From Syntrophobacter sp. SbD1 (GTDB lineage: Bacteria; Desulfobacterota; Syntrophobacteria; Syntrophobacterales; Syntrophobacteraceae): 35,093 bases of DNA. The notes below the pieces were generated by a model. That model did no database searches. It was not told the origin of the DNA and worked only from the letters and a program-made list of their open reading frames with translations. The DNA lies in the NCBI GenBank assembly GCA_900290365.1, contig OMOE01000126.1, positions 1-35,093 on the forward strand, in the 5' to 3' direction. The stretch's first letter is position 1, and each line of letters begins with the position of its first letter. Both the position numbers and the translations under genes were made by a program. Positions 1 through 7,945 of this stretch are shown here, piece after piece.

Positions 1-1788
1 GTGGATCGTCCTGGTGCTGAAAAGATATTGGAAAATCTTGTGGATGTCATCGACCAGAGGCCCGGATTCGGGGACATCGCAGTAGACCTCATCCGGGATG
101 AGCCCTTCCAGGCGCTTTTTATCCATTGTGCGCCAGTATTCGATTATTCCCTGTATGAAAGATACAATTACATTGTTGCTTTCCACATGACTTTGTTTTC
201 TAAGAAAGTGGATAAGCTTGTCGCTCCTGGCGGTGATCTCGTCAATATCGGTGGAAACCTTTCTGAGCAGTCCTTCGGCCCCGATCTGGCTGAAATAGAC
301 AGGAAACAGCTTTGCGAGCTGCTTTACCAGGTTATAAACAGGTCGAATGGGAGAGTTGAGCAACTGGGAGACGTCTTTTTGAAAAAGATCGGTATCCCGG
401 ACGAAGATCCCGCCCAATGACAGATTCACAATCAGGGCGGAAAGGAGCGCCCTCGATCTCAGAGGGTTGGATTTTATTATGTCGAGCCAGACCCTTATAT
501 TGGGAAGATGCGCAGGGTTTACCGATATCTGCCACCTGCTGTTTACCTGTCCAAGCCTGGGAGACTGAAAACGAAGCCGTATGATTTGCCTCAGGAAGAA
601 ATCAATCAACGGCCTGTGGTCTGTTGCCGTAATTTCCAGACCCATCGTGCGGATGATCTGGATGGCGGCCTGCGGGTAGTTTTGAAGAGGGATCTCCAGG
701 ACCCTCAATGTTCGCTCGATCAGGGGCTCCAGTTGATCTCGGGGTTCCTGTCGAATCCACCTGCCGATCTCGAAGTTTATTTCTCGAAGCACATCTTCCT
801 GAATAGCTTCGAGCCCCTTTACTTCCAGGATCTTCAGCCGCAAGAGCATGCTGTTATGAGCCGCATGGGCGCCTGCACCACCTGTTTCAGCCTTGCCTCC
901 ATTATCATCGAGCTTTTGAGGCAAACGGAAATAGATTTGAATGATATCGTGGAAGTCGATCATGCCGGTCAGGGCTTCGACAGCCTTGCGATTATCGGGG
1001 TCCGCAACGACTTCAGTCTCCAGCACGTGCAGCCGCCTGGATAAAAGATCGTGGCTGAGCGATTCCACCCAGGGGTCTGCAGGACAGAGTCTACTCCCAT
1101 GCTCATCCAACCACGCGCCGGGGTCTTCCCTGCGCAGCCAGAACTCATAAGTATTCCTGAGAAATCTTACCAGAAAAGCCCTGAGTTCCACAAATGAGGA
1201 ACCGTTTTCCCAGATTCTCAGCAGCCGGGCCCCGATGCGTTTGGGAGGGTAAAAACTTCGCATGAGGAACTCAAAAGGCGCCTCGGGCAGTTCTGAGAGT
1301 TCATACAAAAAATGCCTCAGAATTCCCTGATGGCATGAAGCGTCCTTTTTGAAGACCGTCTCTATTGCGTCGGCGCTGATATCGCCCAAGGCCGGTTTGG
1401 CCATTTCTTCGGGCATTTCCTCCAGGAGTTTGATCCAGTATGAAAGAAGATGATCGGCGGCAAGGCTTTGAATTTCAAATCGTTCCGACCTTTTCAGGGC
1501 ATCGATAAAAATGCCCGAGAGCAGATATATCACCTTGCCGCAAAGCTCGCTGTTTCGATAGAGCCGCAGATTGCCGACGGCATACCTCTGGGTTTCCTGA
1601 ACAACAAAATGCCAGTTCCTGTACCTGTGATGGTATTCCAAAAGAAGCTCGCGGGCCTGCTTTTCCTTGCCGGCATAACCTTTAACCGCATCCTCCAGGG
1701 ATTGAAAAGATTGCGGAATGGTTACCTCGATGTTTGTCAGATCCAGGTTCCTGGTAAGAGCGTCTGATTGAAACAGGTCAAAAGGCAT
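1..1788 (-). CDS. Large unassigned protein, N-terminal 596 codons (runs off window)
   Basis: The minus strand is open without a stop from an ATG at 1788 to the first base of the window, 596 codons, so the C-terminus is missing. AAAGGA lies about 10 nt upstream of the ATG. The plus-strand frames in this stretch are antisense shadows of it. The protein begins MPFDLFQSDALTRNL, has no signal peptide or membrane segment, and is helical with many charged and aromatic residues (for example YRNWHFVVQE near residue 60 and TYEFWLRREDPGAWL near 215). It is the last gene of the rapZ-EIIA-rimI run. From memory, large delta-proteobacterial PEP/pyruvate-binding dikinase-like proteins have a similar N-terminal region, which would fit the PTS neighbours, but no catalytic motif is visible here. 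That family guess is weak; the reading frame itself is secure. Confidence 0.75.
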   Translation of the reverse strand, partial: MPFDLFQSDALTRNLDLTNIEVTIPQSFQSLEDAVKGYAGKEKQARELLLEYHHRYRNWHFVVQETQRYAVGNLRLYRNSELCGKVIYLLSGIFIDALKRSERFEIQSLAADHLLSYWIKLLEEMPEEMAKPALGDISADAIETVFKKDASCHQGILRHFLYELSELPEAPFEFLMRSFYPPKRIGARLLRIWENGSSFVELRAFLVRFLRNTYEFWLRREDPGAWLDEHGSRLCPADPWVESLSHDLLSRRLHVLETEVVADPDNRKAVEALTGMIDFHDIIQIYFRLPQKLDDNGGKAETGGAGAHAAHNSMLLRLKILEVKGLEAIQEDVLREINFEIGRWIRQEPRDQLEPLIERTLRVLEIPLQNYPQAAIQIIRTMGLEITATDHRPLIDFFLRQIIRLRFQSPRLGQVNSRWQISVNPAHLPNIRVWLDIIKSNPLRSRALLSALIVNLSLGGIFVRDTDLFQKDVSQLLNSPIRPVYNLVKQLAKLFPVYFSQIGAEGLLRKVSTDIDEITARSDKLIHFLRKQSHVESNNVIVSFIQGIIEYWRTMDKKRLEGLIPDEVYCDVPESGPLVDDIHKIFQYLFSTRTIH

Positions 1789-1803
1789 ATGTGAAAATTC
1801 CTT

Positions 1804-1905
1804 TGAAAGTTTAATTCGAAGCAGGAAGCGAGAAGCAAGGAGCGTGAAGAAACCCAGGGGACCCACTTCCTGTTTCCCACTTCCCGCTCCCCGCTTCTTA
1901 AAAAC
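1804..1905. repeat. Purine/pyrimidine-rich intergenic inverted repeat
   Basis: The spacer between rimI and the next gene has a left arm rich in GAAGC/GGAGC words and a right arm rich in GCTCC/GCTTC words, so the transcript could fold into an imperfect hairpin. It has the look of the low-complexity repeats that recur between genes in this window. No function is visible. Confidence 0.45.
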
Positions 1906-1911
1906 GAATGC

Positions 1912-2397
1912 TCAATTCGTTTTTAATCGGAGTTCCATCAGGATAGCCGATTCCTTCAGGGCGCCGTAGTAGTTGGGCCGTTCGCCCGTCACAATGAATC
2001 CGAAAGATTCATAGAGTTTTCGGGCAGCGACATTGCTATTCCGGACCTCGAGTGTAACCACTGCGGCATGACGCTCCCGCCCGGTTCCAATCGCGGCCTC
2101 AATGAGCTTTCGAGCTATTCCTTTTCGCCTTAAGGTCTTGCGCACTGCTAAGTTGAGGATTTGAATCTCGCCTTGAATCGACCAGAAGCAAACATATCCC
2201 GCGACCTGCGGAGACGACTCACCCGACGAGGCCCCAGTTTGCAGCCGCGCTGCCAGGAGGTTCGAATCAGCCCTGTTGATTTCTTCGACAAAAGCCCGTT
2301 TGGACCATGGTTCGAGCTGGCTGTCGTTTTCTATTTCCAGGATCGAGGCAATATCGGATTGCACGGCAGGTGAGACAGTAATTTCCATAGTTTCCAT
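1912..2397 (-). CDS. rimI: Ribosomal protein S18 alanine N-acetyltransferase (RimI-like GNAT)
   Basis: A GNAT-fold acetyltransferase that probably transfers acetyl from acetyl-CoA to the N-terminal alanine of ribosomal protein S18 in the cytoplasm. The acetyl-CoA loop is visible as LAVRKTLRRKGIARKL (R-R-K-G-I-A), followed by the TLEVRNSNVAARKLYESFGF strand and helix typical of RimI. The start is placed at ATG 2397 (METMEITV), giving 161 residues, the usual RimI length. The frame stays open to 2523, but those extra 42 residues come from a hairpin-rich spacer and look non-coding. AAGGA sits about 10 nt before the chosen ATG. Other GNAT substrates cannot be excluded. Confidence 0.85.
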   Translation of the reverse strand: METMEITVSPAVQSDIASILEIENDSQLEPWSKRAFVEEINRADSNLLAARLQTGASSGESSPQVAGYVCFWSIQGEIQILNLAVRKTLRRKGIARKLIEAAIGTGRERHAAVVTLEVRNSNVAARKLYESFGFIVTGERPNYYGALKESAILMELRLKTN

Positions 2398-2410
2398 CCG
2401 GAAAGGGTCC

Positions 2411-2506
2411 TTTTCCGCCCTGGCGTCGTCAATCTTCGGGTTCGCTTGTGCGGCGTACCCAAGTACGCCTCCGCGCAAGCCCTCGATTTCCTTGCCATGA
2501 CGAAAA
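2411..2506. repeat. Long imperfect stem-loop upstream of rimI
   Basis: A dyad about 96 bp long lies between the EIIA stop and the rimI start. The apex is GGCGTAC/GTACGCC (2452-2458 and 2463-2469), the middle pairs GCTTGTGC with GCGCAAGC, and the outer arms pair TTTTCCGCCCTGGC with a GCCATGACGAAAA-type arm. It could be an mRNA structure or a palindromic repeat element. Confidence 0.5.
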
Positions 2507-2568
2507 ATGCCTCCTTTCCGCATTGGAAACTGTAAGTGTCACATCCGGAGTTTCCAGATGGAAGCTAA

Positions 2569-2997
2569 CTATTTCGCCGACCGTGAAAGCACCTCGCTGG
2601 CAAGAGATATGTGGCGCTGTCCGTACTCTTTCACCAAAGCAGCAGCTTCGCTCAGACTATACCCGTTTCGGCACTTGGCAAGCTTGATCAGCATTGGAAG
2701 ATTCATGCCGCAGACAACCTCCACCTTTGGTCCCTGGAACGACAAGCTGATATTTGCGGGCGTGCCGCCAAAAAGGTCGGTGAGTATCAAAACGCCCTTT
2801 CCCTGGTCCACCTCTTTTATCGCGTCCCCCATCAGCTTGATCAATTCGTCAACTGTCTGAGCCGGTTTGAAGCAAACGGCCTTGCAGTTCTGCATGGGGC
2901 CGACGATCATCTCGGCGCACGCGAGCATCTCTTCGGCCAGCCTGCAGTGAGATGTGGCTATGACTCCTATGAGCCCTGTATCGTTTTCCCGGCTCAA
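2569..2997 (-). CDS. PTS mannose-family EIIA domain protein
   Basis: A 142-residue stand-alone EIIA of the mannose/fructose/sorbose PTS family (ManX N-terminal type). The phospho-accepting histidine is probably H17 in IATSHCRLAEEM, and the family motif LTDLFGGTPAN is near residue 72. The start is a TTG at 2997 with AGAGG upstream, 10 nt after the rapZ stop, so the two are cotranscribed. No EIIB, EIIC or EIID sugar permease is seen nearby. That arrangement is known in delta-proteobacteria next to rapZ and ptsN and is usually read as a regulatory rather than sugar-transporting PTS branch. Its phosphodonor (HPr/EI) is not in the window. Confidence 0.88.
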   Translation of the reverse strand: MSRENDTGLIGVIATSHCRLAEEMLACAEMIVGPMQNCKAVCFKPAQTVDELIKLMGDAIKEVDQGKGVLILTDLFGGTPANISLSFQGPKVEVVCGMNLPMLIKLAKCRNGYSLSEAAALVKEYGQRHISLASEVLSRSAK

Positions 2998-3007
2998 TTC
3001 AAACCTC

Positions 3008-3883
3008 TCATTCCAGATTAATATCTCTATGGAACACTGTTACATGATAACTGTTTTTTCTCAACCTGTCAGCGATTCCTTCGGCTATTACAACCGAGCG
3101 GTGCTTGCCTCCTGTACACCCGAAAGCCACAGTTAGATACCGCTTGCCTTCCTGCACGTAAGAGGGCAGAAGCTTGAGAAGCAACGCGCAATAATCGGAG
3201 AGAAACTCCTGCACCGCGGGCCATTGTAATACCCATGAATGGACAGGGGCCGAACTGCCATCCAGGTCCTTTAAATTTTCGATAAAGTACGGATTTGGAA
3301 GGAATCGCACGTCCATTACCAGGTCGGCTTCAGGCGGAACTCCGTATTTGTAGCCGAAGGAGAGGACCTGGATACTGAGTTGCTCACTCTCGGCGGTGTA
3401 AGAATAGGTCCTCGTGATAAGCCGCTTAAGTTCATGGACCGAAAGAGTACCGGTATCAATGACCCTGGTTGCCCTGCCGCGCAGCGCGCGCAACTGCTCC
3501 CGCTCAAAGTTGATTGCCTGGAGCAACTGATGCTCGGAAGGGGCCGCAGGGTGGACCCTGCGGGTCTGACTATATCTTCGCTGCAATATTTCATCGCTTG
3601 CTTCGAGAAAAATGATTTCGAACCTGTAGCCGGCATCTTCCAGCACTGAAAATATCTGGTTGTAATCTTTGAGGAACTTGCGCTCCCTGATGTCTATTCC
3701 CAGGGCGATCCTCTTCATGTCCGGCATATCTTGCTCGCACAGTTGCAGAAGGCTCCCCAGCAGAGGTACCGGCAGGTTGTCGATGCAAAAATAGTCTATA
3801 TCCTCAAAAGCTTTGATCGCGGTACTTTTACCCGATCCGGAAAGACCAGTGACAACAATAACGTGCAGCTTTCTTGGGTTCAT
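3008..3883 (-). CDS. rapZ: RNase adapter protein RapZ (YvcJ family nucleotide-binding protein)
   Basis: A P-loop protein of the RapZ/YvcJ family. In enterobacteria RapZ guides a small RNA of glucosamine-6-phosphate synthase to RNase E; here the role is inferred from the family only. The Walker A motif is GLSGSGKST near the N-terminus. Family blocks FGYKYGVPPEADLVMDVRFLPNPYF (read in parts) and GCTGGKHRSV near the C-terminus are present. The ATG at 3883 (MNPRKLHVIVV) is preferred because an AGGGA lies just upstream; ATG 3898 or TTG 3913 would add 5 or 10 residues. With the preferred start the protein is 291 residues, normal for the family. It lies between ptsN and the EIIA gene, as in many proteobacteria. 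Confidence 0.92.
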   Translation of the reverse strand: MNPRKLHVIVVTGLSGSGKSTAIKAFEDIDYFCIDNLPVPLLGSLLQLCEQDMPDMKRIALGIDIRERKFLKDYNQIFSVLEDAGYRFEIIFLEASDEILQRRYSQTRRVHPAAPSEHQLLQAINFEREQLRALRGRATRVIDTGTLSVHELKRLITRTYSYTAESEQLSIQVLSFGYKYGVPPEADLVMDVRFLPNPYFIENLKDLDGSSAPVHSWVLQWPAVQEFLSDYCALLLKLLPSYVQEGKRYLTVAFGCTGGKHRSVVIAEGIADRLRKNSYHVTVFHRDINLE

Positions 3884-3984
3884 TTGCAATCCCTGCATAT
3901 CCAAATCCGGCAAACTGCGGGCACATAACGAATCGGAGGAAAAAAAGGAGGGCGCAAGCTGCTATCCTTGAGGAAAAGTCCGGG

Positions 3985-4446
3985 CTAGAAATCCTCGTCT
4001 TCCTGCTGAATGATTGAAAAGATGTCTTCCCGGCTGTCGACTTTGGCAAGCCTCTTTCGCACAGTTCCGTTTTTGAGCAGCCTGGCGATCTTTGCCAGTG
4101 CCCTCAGGTGAACTCCAGCGCACGCCTCAGGCGCTACTAGAAGAAAGAAGAGGTGAACAGGCTTTCCATCCATGGATTCGAAATCAATGCCTTCCGTCGA
4201 ACGGCCGAATGAGAGCGCCAGGTCCTTGATATCATTTAGCTTCCCATGTGGAATGGCAATCCCGTCCCCGATTCCGGTGCTGCCCAGTCTTTCTCTTTCG
4301 AGCAAGACTTTCATGAACTGATCGCGATCCAGATAGGGTTTATTCTGTTTCACGGCATCAATCAGCTCTTCAAGCACCTGATTTTTGTTTCTCCCCTTGA
4401 GTTCGGGAACAATGGAGTCCACTGCGAGAATATCGAGAATTTTCAT
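3985..4446 (-). CDS. ptsN: PTS IIA-like nitrogen-regulatory protein PtsN (EIIA-Ntr)
   Basis: A 153-residue EIIA of the fructose/mannitol type and the terminal phosphate acceptor of the nitrogen PTS. The active-site histidine lies in IAIPHGKL near residue 82, preceded by the family motif LGSTGIGDG. PtsN proteins regulate potassium uptake, nitrogen and envelope responses by binding partners rather than by moving sugar. The ATG is preceded by GAGGA at good spacing. The gene follows rpoN and hpf in the conserved rpoN-hpf-ptsN-rapZ order, with an AT-rich inverted repeat between hpf and ptsN. Confidence 0.95.
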   Translation of the reverse strand: MKILDILAVDSIVPELKGRNKNQVLEELIDAVKQNKPYLDRDQFMKVLLERERLGSTGIGDGIAIPHGKLNDIKDLALSFGRSTEGIDFESMDGKPVHLFFLLVAPEACAGVHLRALAKIARLLKNGTVRKRLAKVDSREDIFSIIQQEDEDF

Positions 4447-4479
4447 TAAATTTCCTCTACCGCAACTGAGAATAGGACC

Positions 4480-4583
4480 GAGGCAAAATTTTAGATTTTA
4501 GATTTTTGATTTTCAAAATCAGCAATCTGCAATCTAAAATCACAATCTAAAATCTGCAATCTAAAATCTAAAATCCTTGCCTC
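4480..4583. repeat. AT-rich inverted repeat between hpf and ptsN
   Basis: The word ATTTTAGATTTTAGATTTT on the left is answered by several ATCTAAAATCTAAAAT copies on the right, and the outer ends GAGGCAA and TTGCCTC also pair. On the mRNA this is a long A/U hairpin. It overlaps the last base of the hpf stop region. It belongs to the simple-sequence intergenic repeats seen elsewhere in the window. Confidence 0.7.
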
Positions 4584-5128
4584 TACCCGACTGCTTCAAT
4601 GAGGCCGAGATTGCCGTCTTTTCTCTTGTACAGAACATTAACCCGGTTCGTGCTCCTGTTTGTGAACAACATGAACTCTCCGTTCGAAAGGTTTAACTCC
4701 ATTACCGCTTCATCGAGGTGCATCGGCTTTGCGTAAACCTGCTCAGCTCTTATCACTCGAAGCTCCTTGTCGTCATGGGGCGAACGCCCTGCGGCTTCAG
4801 GCAATCCGGCTGAGTCTTTTTGGCCCCCGCCACCGGATTTGCGGCGGTTGACTTTTTCCTTCCCTTTCCTGGCAGCCTGTGCCTCAAGGCTATCCACGAG
4901 CAGGTCGATGCTGGAATACATGTCATCGGTTTCTTCGGCGCCGTTGAGCCGACAGCCCGAGGCGTCAATGGAGACTTCGGCGATGTGCCGGAATTTTTCC
5001 ACTCTGAGCACCACGTGTGCTTCTATCGGTTCTTCCAGGTATTTCTTCACTCTTGTGAGCTTGTCTTCAACATAAAATTTCAAGGGATCTGAAGGTTCGG
5101 TATGTCGGAAAGATATTTTAATCTGCAT
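4583..5128 (-). CDS. hpf: Ribosome hibernation promoting factor, long form
   Basis: A 181-residue ribosome hibernation factor. Residues 1 to about 100 form the S30AE/YfiA domain (MQIKISFRHTEPSD, then DDMYSSIDLLVDSLEAQ) that occupies the decoding region of the 30S subunit. After a Gly/Ser/charged linker, residues about 125-181 form the long-HPF tail (VYAKPMHLDEAVMELNLS, then NVLYKRKDGNLGLIE), which dimerises 70S ribosomes into 100S particles. AAGGGA precedes the ATG. The gene sits directly after rpoN, 19 bp apart, the common proteobacterial arrangement. Confidence 0.95.
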   Translation of the reverse strand: MQIKISFRHTEPSDPLKFYVEDKLTRVKKYLEEPIEAHVVLRVEKFRHIAEVSIDASGCRLNGAEETDDMYSSIDLLVDSLEAQAARKGKEKVNRRKSGGGGQKDSAGLPEAAGRSPHDDKELRVIRAEQVYAKPMHLDEAVMELNLSNGEFMLFTNRSTNRVNVLYKRKDGNLGLIEAVG

Positions 5129-5147
5129 GATTATCCCTTTTTGTCTC

Positions 5148-6593
5148 TCAGGACCCCCAGGAAGATTTCCTTCTTCTGTTGGAGGGCAAAATCCCCAGCA
5201 TCTCGCGGTACTTGGCCACCGTGCGCCGGGCTATGCTGATATTTTCCTTTTCCAGAATCTCCACTAGTTCCTGGTCGCTGTATGGCTTTGAGGAGTCCTC
5301 CTCTCGAACAAGATGCCGTATTCGATCCTTTACAGACTCCGAGGCGACCGCTTCGCCCATTACGCTATTTATTGAACTGTTAAAGAAATATTTCAACTCA
5401 AAAATCCCATGCGGCGTGTGCATGTACTTACTTGCGGTAACCCTGCTGATGGTCGATTCATGCATTCCGACATCTTCGGCAACGTCTCTGAGCACCATTG
5501 GCTTGAGGTGCGCCACCCCTCTTTCAAAGAAATCAGTCTGCAGCTTCACTATGCTCTGGGACACCTTGTAGAGGGTCCGCTGTCTCTGGTGAATGCTCTT
5601 GATGAGCCAGGCGGCCGAACGCAGCTTTGTCTGAATGTAATCCCTGGTTTCGGTGGGCAGCGAATCGCCCTCTCCAAGCGCGTCCTTGTAATAAGAGCTG
5701 ACCCTCAGTTTGGGCATACCGTCTTCGTTTAGCAGTATGACCCATTCGTCATCAATTCTAAAAACGTAGATATCGGGACTGATATATTCGACAGTCTCTT
5801 TGTTGAATGCGCTGCCCGGTCTGGGATCGAGCCCGAGTATAATTTCGACAGCAGCCTTTACTTCCTCGGGACTGCGTTTGAGGGCGCGAACCAGAGCGGC
5901 ATAATTTTTGGTTTCAAGAAAGTGCAGGTGGTCCTCTATTATTCGGACAACAAGCTGGTTAGCAAGATCGAGGTTCTTAGCCTGCACCAGCAGACATTCC
6001 CTGAGGTCCCTGGCGCCAACCCCGGTCGGATCGAAGGTCTGTATCCTGCGCAGGACTTCTTCAACCATTGCCGGAGTTGCCTCGGACATTTCGACTATCT
6101 CTTCAATTGTCGCATCGAGATAGCCGTCGTTGTCGAGATTTCCGATTATGCACGCACCTATTTCCCGTTCCTCATCGGAGAAGTCAGAAAGTCTGATCTG
6201 CCATTCGAGATGGTCTTTTAACGATGTGGGTTCGCTGAGCCTGCTGTCGAAGCTCGGCCATTCCTGGTTAGGGTCGGTTTCAGCAAACGCGGGGGTGCTT
6301 GTATTGTACTCATCCAAATACCCTTCCCAATCAAAGTCTTGCCGCATTTTTTCGGAAAGCTGCACCTCCTGGAAAGGAGTCTCTTCCGTGGTGAGGGTCT
6401 CGAGTTCAGCGTCCTGTTCGGTGGGAAGTTCTTCCTGGGACTCTTCGAGCAGAGGATTTGTTTCCAGTTCCTGGTGAATCGTTTCCAGCAATTCCAATCG
6501 CGAAAGTTGCAGCAGTTTGATCGCCTGCTGCAACTGGGGCGTCATAATGAGCTGTTGGCTCAGTCTTAGTTGCTGTTTTAGTTCCAATGCCAT
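5148..6593 (-). CDS. rpoN: RNA polymerase sigma-54 factor RpoN
   Basis: The alternative sigma factor that recognises -24/-12 promoters and needs an AAA+ activator. The N-terminus is the Leu/Gln-rich activator-interaction region (LKQQLRLSQQLIMTPQLQQA). An acidic region II follows, then the core-binding domain, an HTH (HESTISRVTASKYMHTP), and the diagnostic RpoN box ARRTVAKYREMLGI near the C-terminus. ATG 6593 is chosen over the TTG one codon upstream; length 481 residues. It lies 12 bp after lptB. The window also contains a cognate activator (22558-24261) and a matching promoter (32084-32099). Confidence 0.97.
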   Translation of the reverse strand: MALELKQQLRLSQQLIMTPQLQQAIKLLQLSRLELLETIHQELETNPLLEESQEELPTEQDAELETLTTEETPFQEVQLSEKMRQDFDWEGYLDEYNTSTPAFAETDPNQEWPSFDSRLSEPTSLKDHLEWQIRLSDFSDEEREIGACIIGNLDNDGYLDATIEEIVEMSEATPAMVEEVLRRIQTFDPTGVGARDLRECLLVQAKNLDLANQLVVRIIEDHLHFLETKNYAALVRALKRSPEEVKAAVEIILGLDPRPGSAFNKETVEYISPDIYVFRIDDEWVILLNEDGMPKLRVSSYYKDALGEGDSLPTETRDYIQTKLRSAAWLIKSIHQRQRTLYKVSQSIVKLQTDFFERGVAHLKPMVLRDVAEDVGMHESTISRVTASKYMHTPHGIFELKYFFNSSINSVMGEAVASESVKDRIRHLVREEDSSKPYSDQELVEILEKENISIARRTVAKYREMLGILPSNRRRKSSWGS

Positions 6594-6605
6594 CAATCAA
6601 TCCAT

Positions 6606-7340
6606 TTACAAACTGAACTGATCCCCAAGATAGGTGCGCCTGGCAAGATCGCTTTCAGCGATACTGACCGGGTCTCCTTTCTCCAGGATCCGCCCTTCAT
6701 GCATTATATAAGCCCAATCACACACCTTGAGCGTTTCGCGCACATTGTGATCGGAAATCATTACGCCTATGCCCTTTGCTTTGAGCGCCATGATAAGACC
6801 CTGGATTTCCACGACAGCGAGCGGGTCTATGCCTGCGAACGGTTCATCGAGCAGAATAAAACTGGGTTGGGTAACGAGTGCCCGTGTAATTTCCACTCGC
6901 CTGCGCTCGCCTCCCGAAAGCCTGTCGGCCTTATTTTTAGCAAGATGTGCTATCCGCAACTCACCGAGAAGTTCTTTGAGCCTTGCCTGCCTCTCCGCTT
7001 TTCCAATCTCGAGAGTTTCGAGAATGGCCATTATATTCTGCTCCACAGTCAGCTTGCGGAAAACGGAAGGTTCCTGGGACAGGTAGGTAACCCCTTTTCT
7101 GGCCCTTAAGTACATCGGCTGAGCCGTTATGTTTTCCCCATTAAGATATACAGCCCCACTGTCCGGGCGGATTATGCCCACTACGCTGTAAAAGGTTGTC
7201 GACTTCCCGGCGCCGTTTGGTCCAAGCAGCCCTACAATTTGCGCCTCATGCAATTCGAGGCTGACATGATCGACGACACGCCGTCCCTGATAACTTTTTA
7301 CAATGTCTTTGACGATCAGCTTTTTGAGTTCGCGCGGCAC
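6606..7340 (-). CDS. lptB: LPS export ABC transporter ATPase LptB
   Basis: The cytoplasmic ATPase that drives lipopolysaccharide extraction from the inner membrane with LptFG (not in this window). Visible motifs are Walker A GPNGAGKST, the signature LSGGERRRVEITRAL, Walker B FILLDEPFAGID and the switch histidine in MISDHNVRE. At 244 residues it has the normal length. The start is a GTG at 7340 with AAGGAA formed by the end of lptA; lptA stops 2 nt earlier, so the genes are translationally coupled. Confidence 0.97.
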   Translation of the reverse strand: MPRELKKLIVKDIVKSYQGRRVVDHVSLELHEAQIVGLLGPNGAGKSTTFYSVVGIIRPDSGAVYLNGENITAQPMYLRARKGVTYLSQEPSVFRKLTVEQNIMAILETLEIGKAERQARLKELLGELRIAHLAKNKADRLSGGERRRVEITRALVTQPSFILLDEPFAGIDPLAVVEIQGLIMALKAKGIGVMISDHNVRETLKVCDWAYIMHEGRILEKGDPVSIAESDLARRTYLGDQFSL

Positions 7341-7342
7341 AG

Positions 7343-7912
7343 CTATTCCTTTTTGTTCGGAAACAAAACGGCCTGCACCGGCGCTCCGCTGCCGCCTTCC
7401 ACAATGCTGCGCCCATCCTTGACGTAAATCGTGATGAGATCTCCCTCAACCCGGTCCTGCCCCTTGGTGACCACGGGCCGGCCGTGCAGCACTATCTTCT
7501 GTTCCTTCTGGTAGTATATGGCCTTTTTTGCCGTCGCAAGGCGGTCTAGCTGCGTAAATTTAACATCCCCGTCAAATTCTATGAAGTCTATTCTCTGAGC
7601 CCCGGCCGCGTCGTCAGATGCAGCTTTGGTTTCCCCTTCGAGCAATGTCACTTTGAGCCGGTTGGAGGTGATGGTGACATCATCCTGGACAACCAAGACA
7701 TGGCTTTCGAAAACTATGGTCTTTTGGTCCTGGTTCGCCTCCATCCTGTCGGCGGTGATGTGAATGGGCGATTGGCTGTTGTTTAGCTTTTCACTGAAGT
7801 CCGCCGTTTGCCCGGGCGTCTTTGAGCCGTTGGCTCCATAAACGTGACAGCAGACAGGGAAGAAGGCAAAAGTAAAAAGACAAAAGTAAAAAGGTATGGT
7901 TCTCCTCATCAT
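7343..7912 (-). CDS. lptA: LPS transport periplasmic protein LptA
   Basis: The periplasmic bridge protein that carries LPS from LptC to the outer membrane. It begins with a hydrophobic signal peptide (MMRRTIPFYFCLFTFAFFPV), followed by the OstA/LptA beta-jellyroll with typical strands (SPIHITADRMEANQ, then KTIVFESHVLVVQDDVTITS). The C-terminus IVEGGSGAPVQAVLFPNKKE resembles the LptA end. Length is 189 residues. AAGGA lies before the ATG. It is between lptC and lptB. Confidence 0.93.
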   Translation of the reverse strand: MMRRTIPFYFCLFTFAFFPVCCHVYGANGSKTPGQTADFSEKLNNSQSPIHITADRMEANQDQKTIVFESHVLVVQDDVTITSNRLKVTLLEGETKAASDDAAGAQRIDFIEFDGDVKFTQLDRLATAKKAIYYQKEQKIVLHGRPVVTKGQDRVEGDLITIYVKDGRSIVEGGSGAPVQAVLFPNKKE

Positions 7913-7945
7913 GATTCCTTGATCTGGGATATGGGCCCCGCAGGG

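Noticed and set aside
1..1044. Plus-strand open frames at 1-420 and 508-1044 as genes
   Set aside because: They are antisense to the continuous 596-codon minus-strand frame, have no ribosome sites, and follow the minus-strand operon's codon pattern.
2398..2523. N-terminal extension of RimI by 42 residues
   Set aside because: The extra codons lie in a hairpin spacer, and RimI homology begins at METMEITV.
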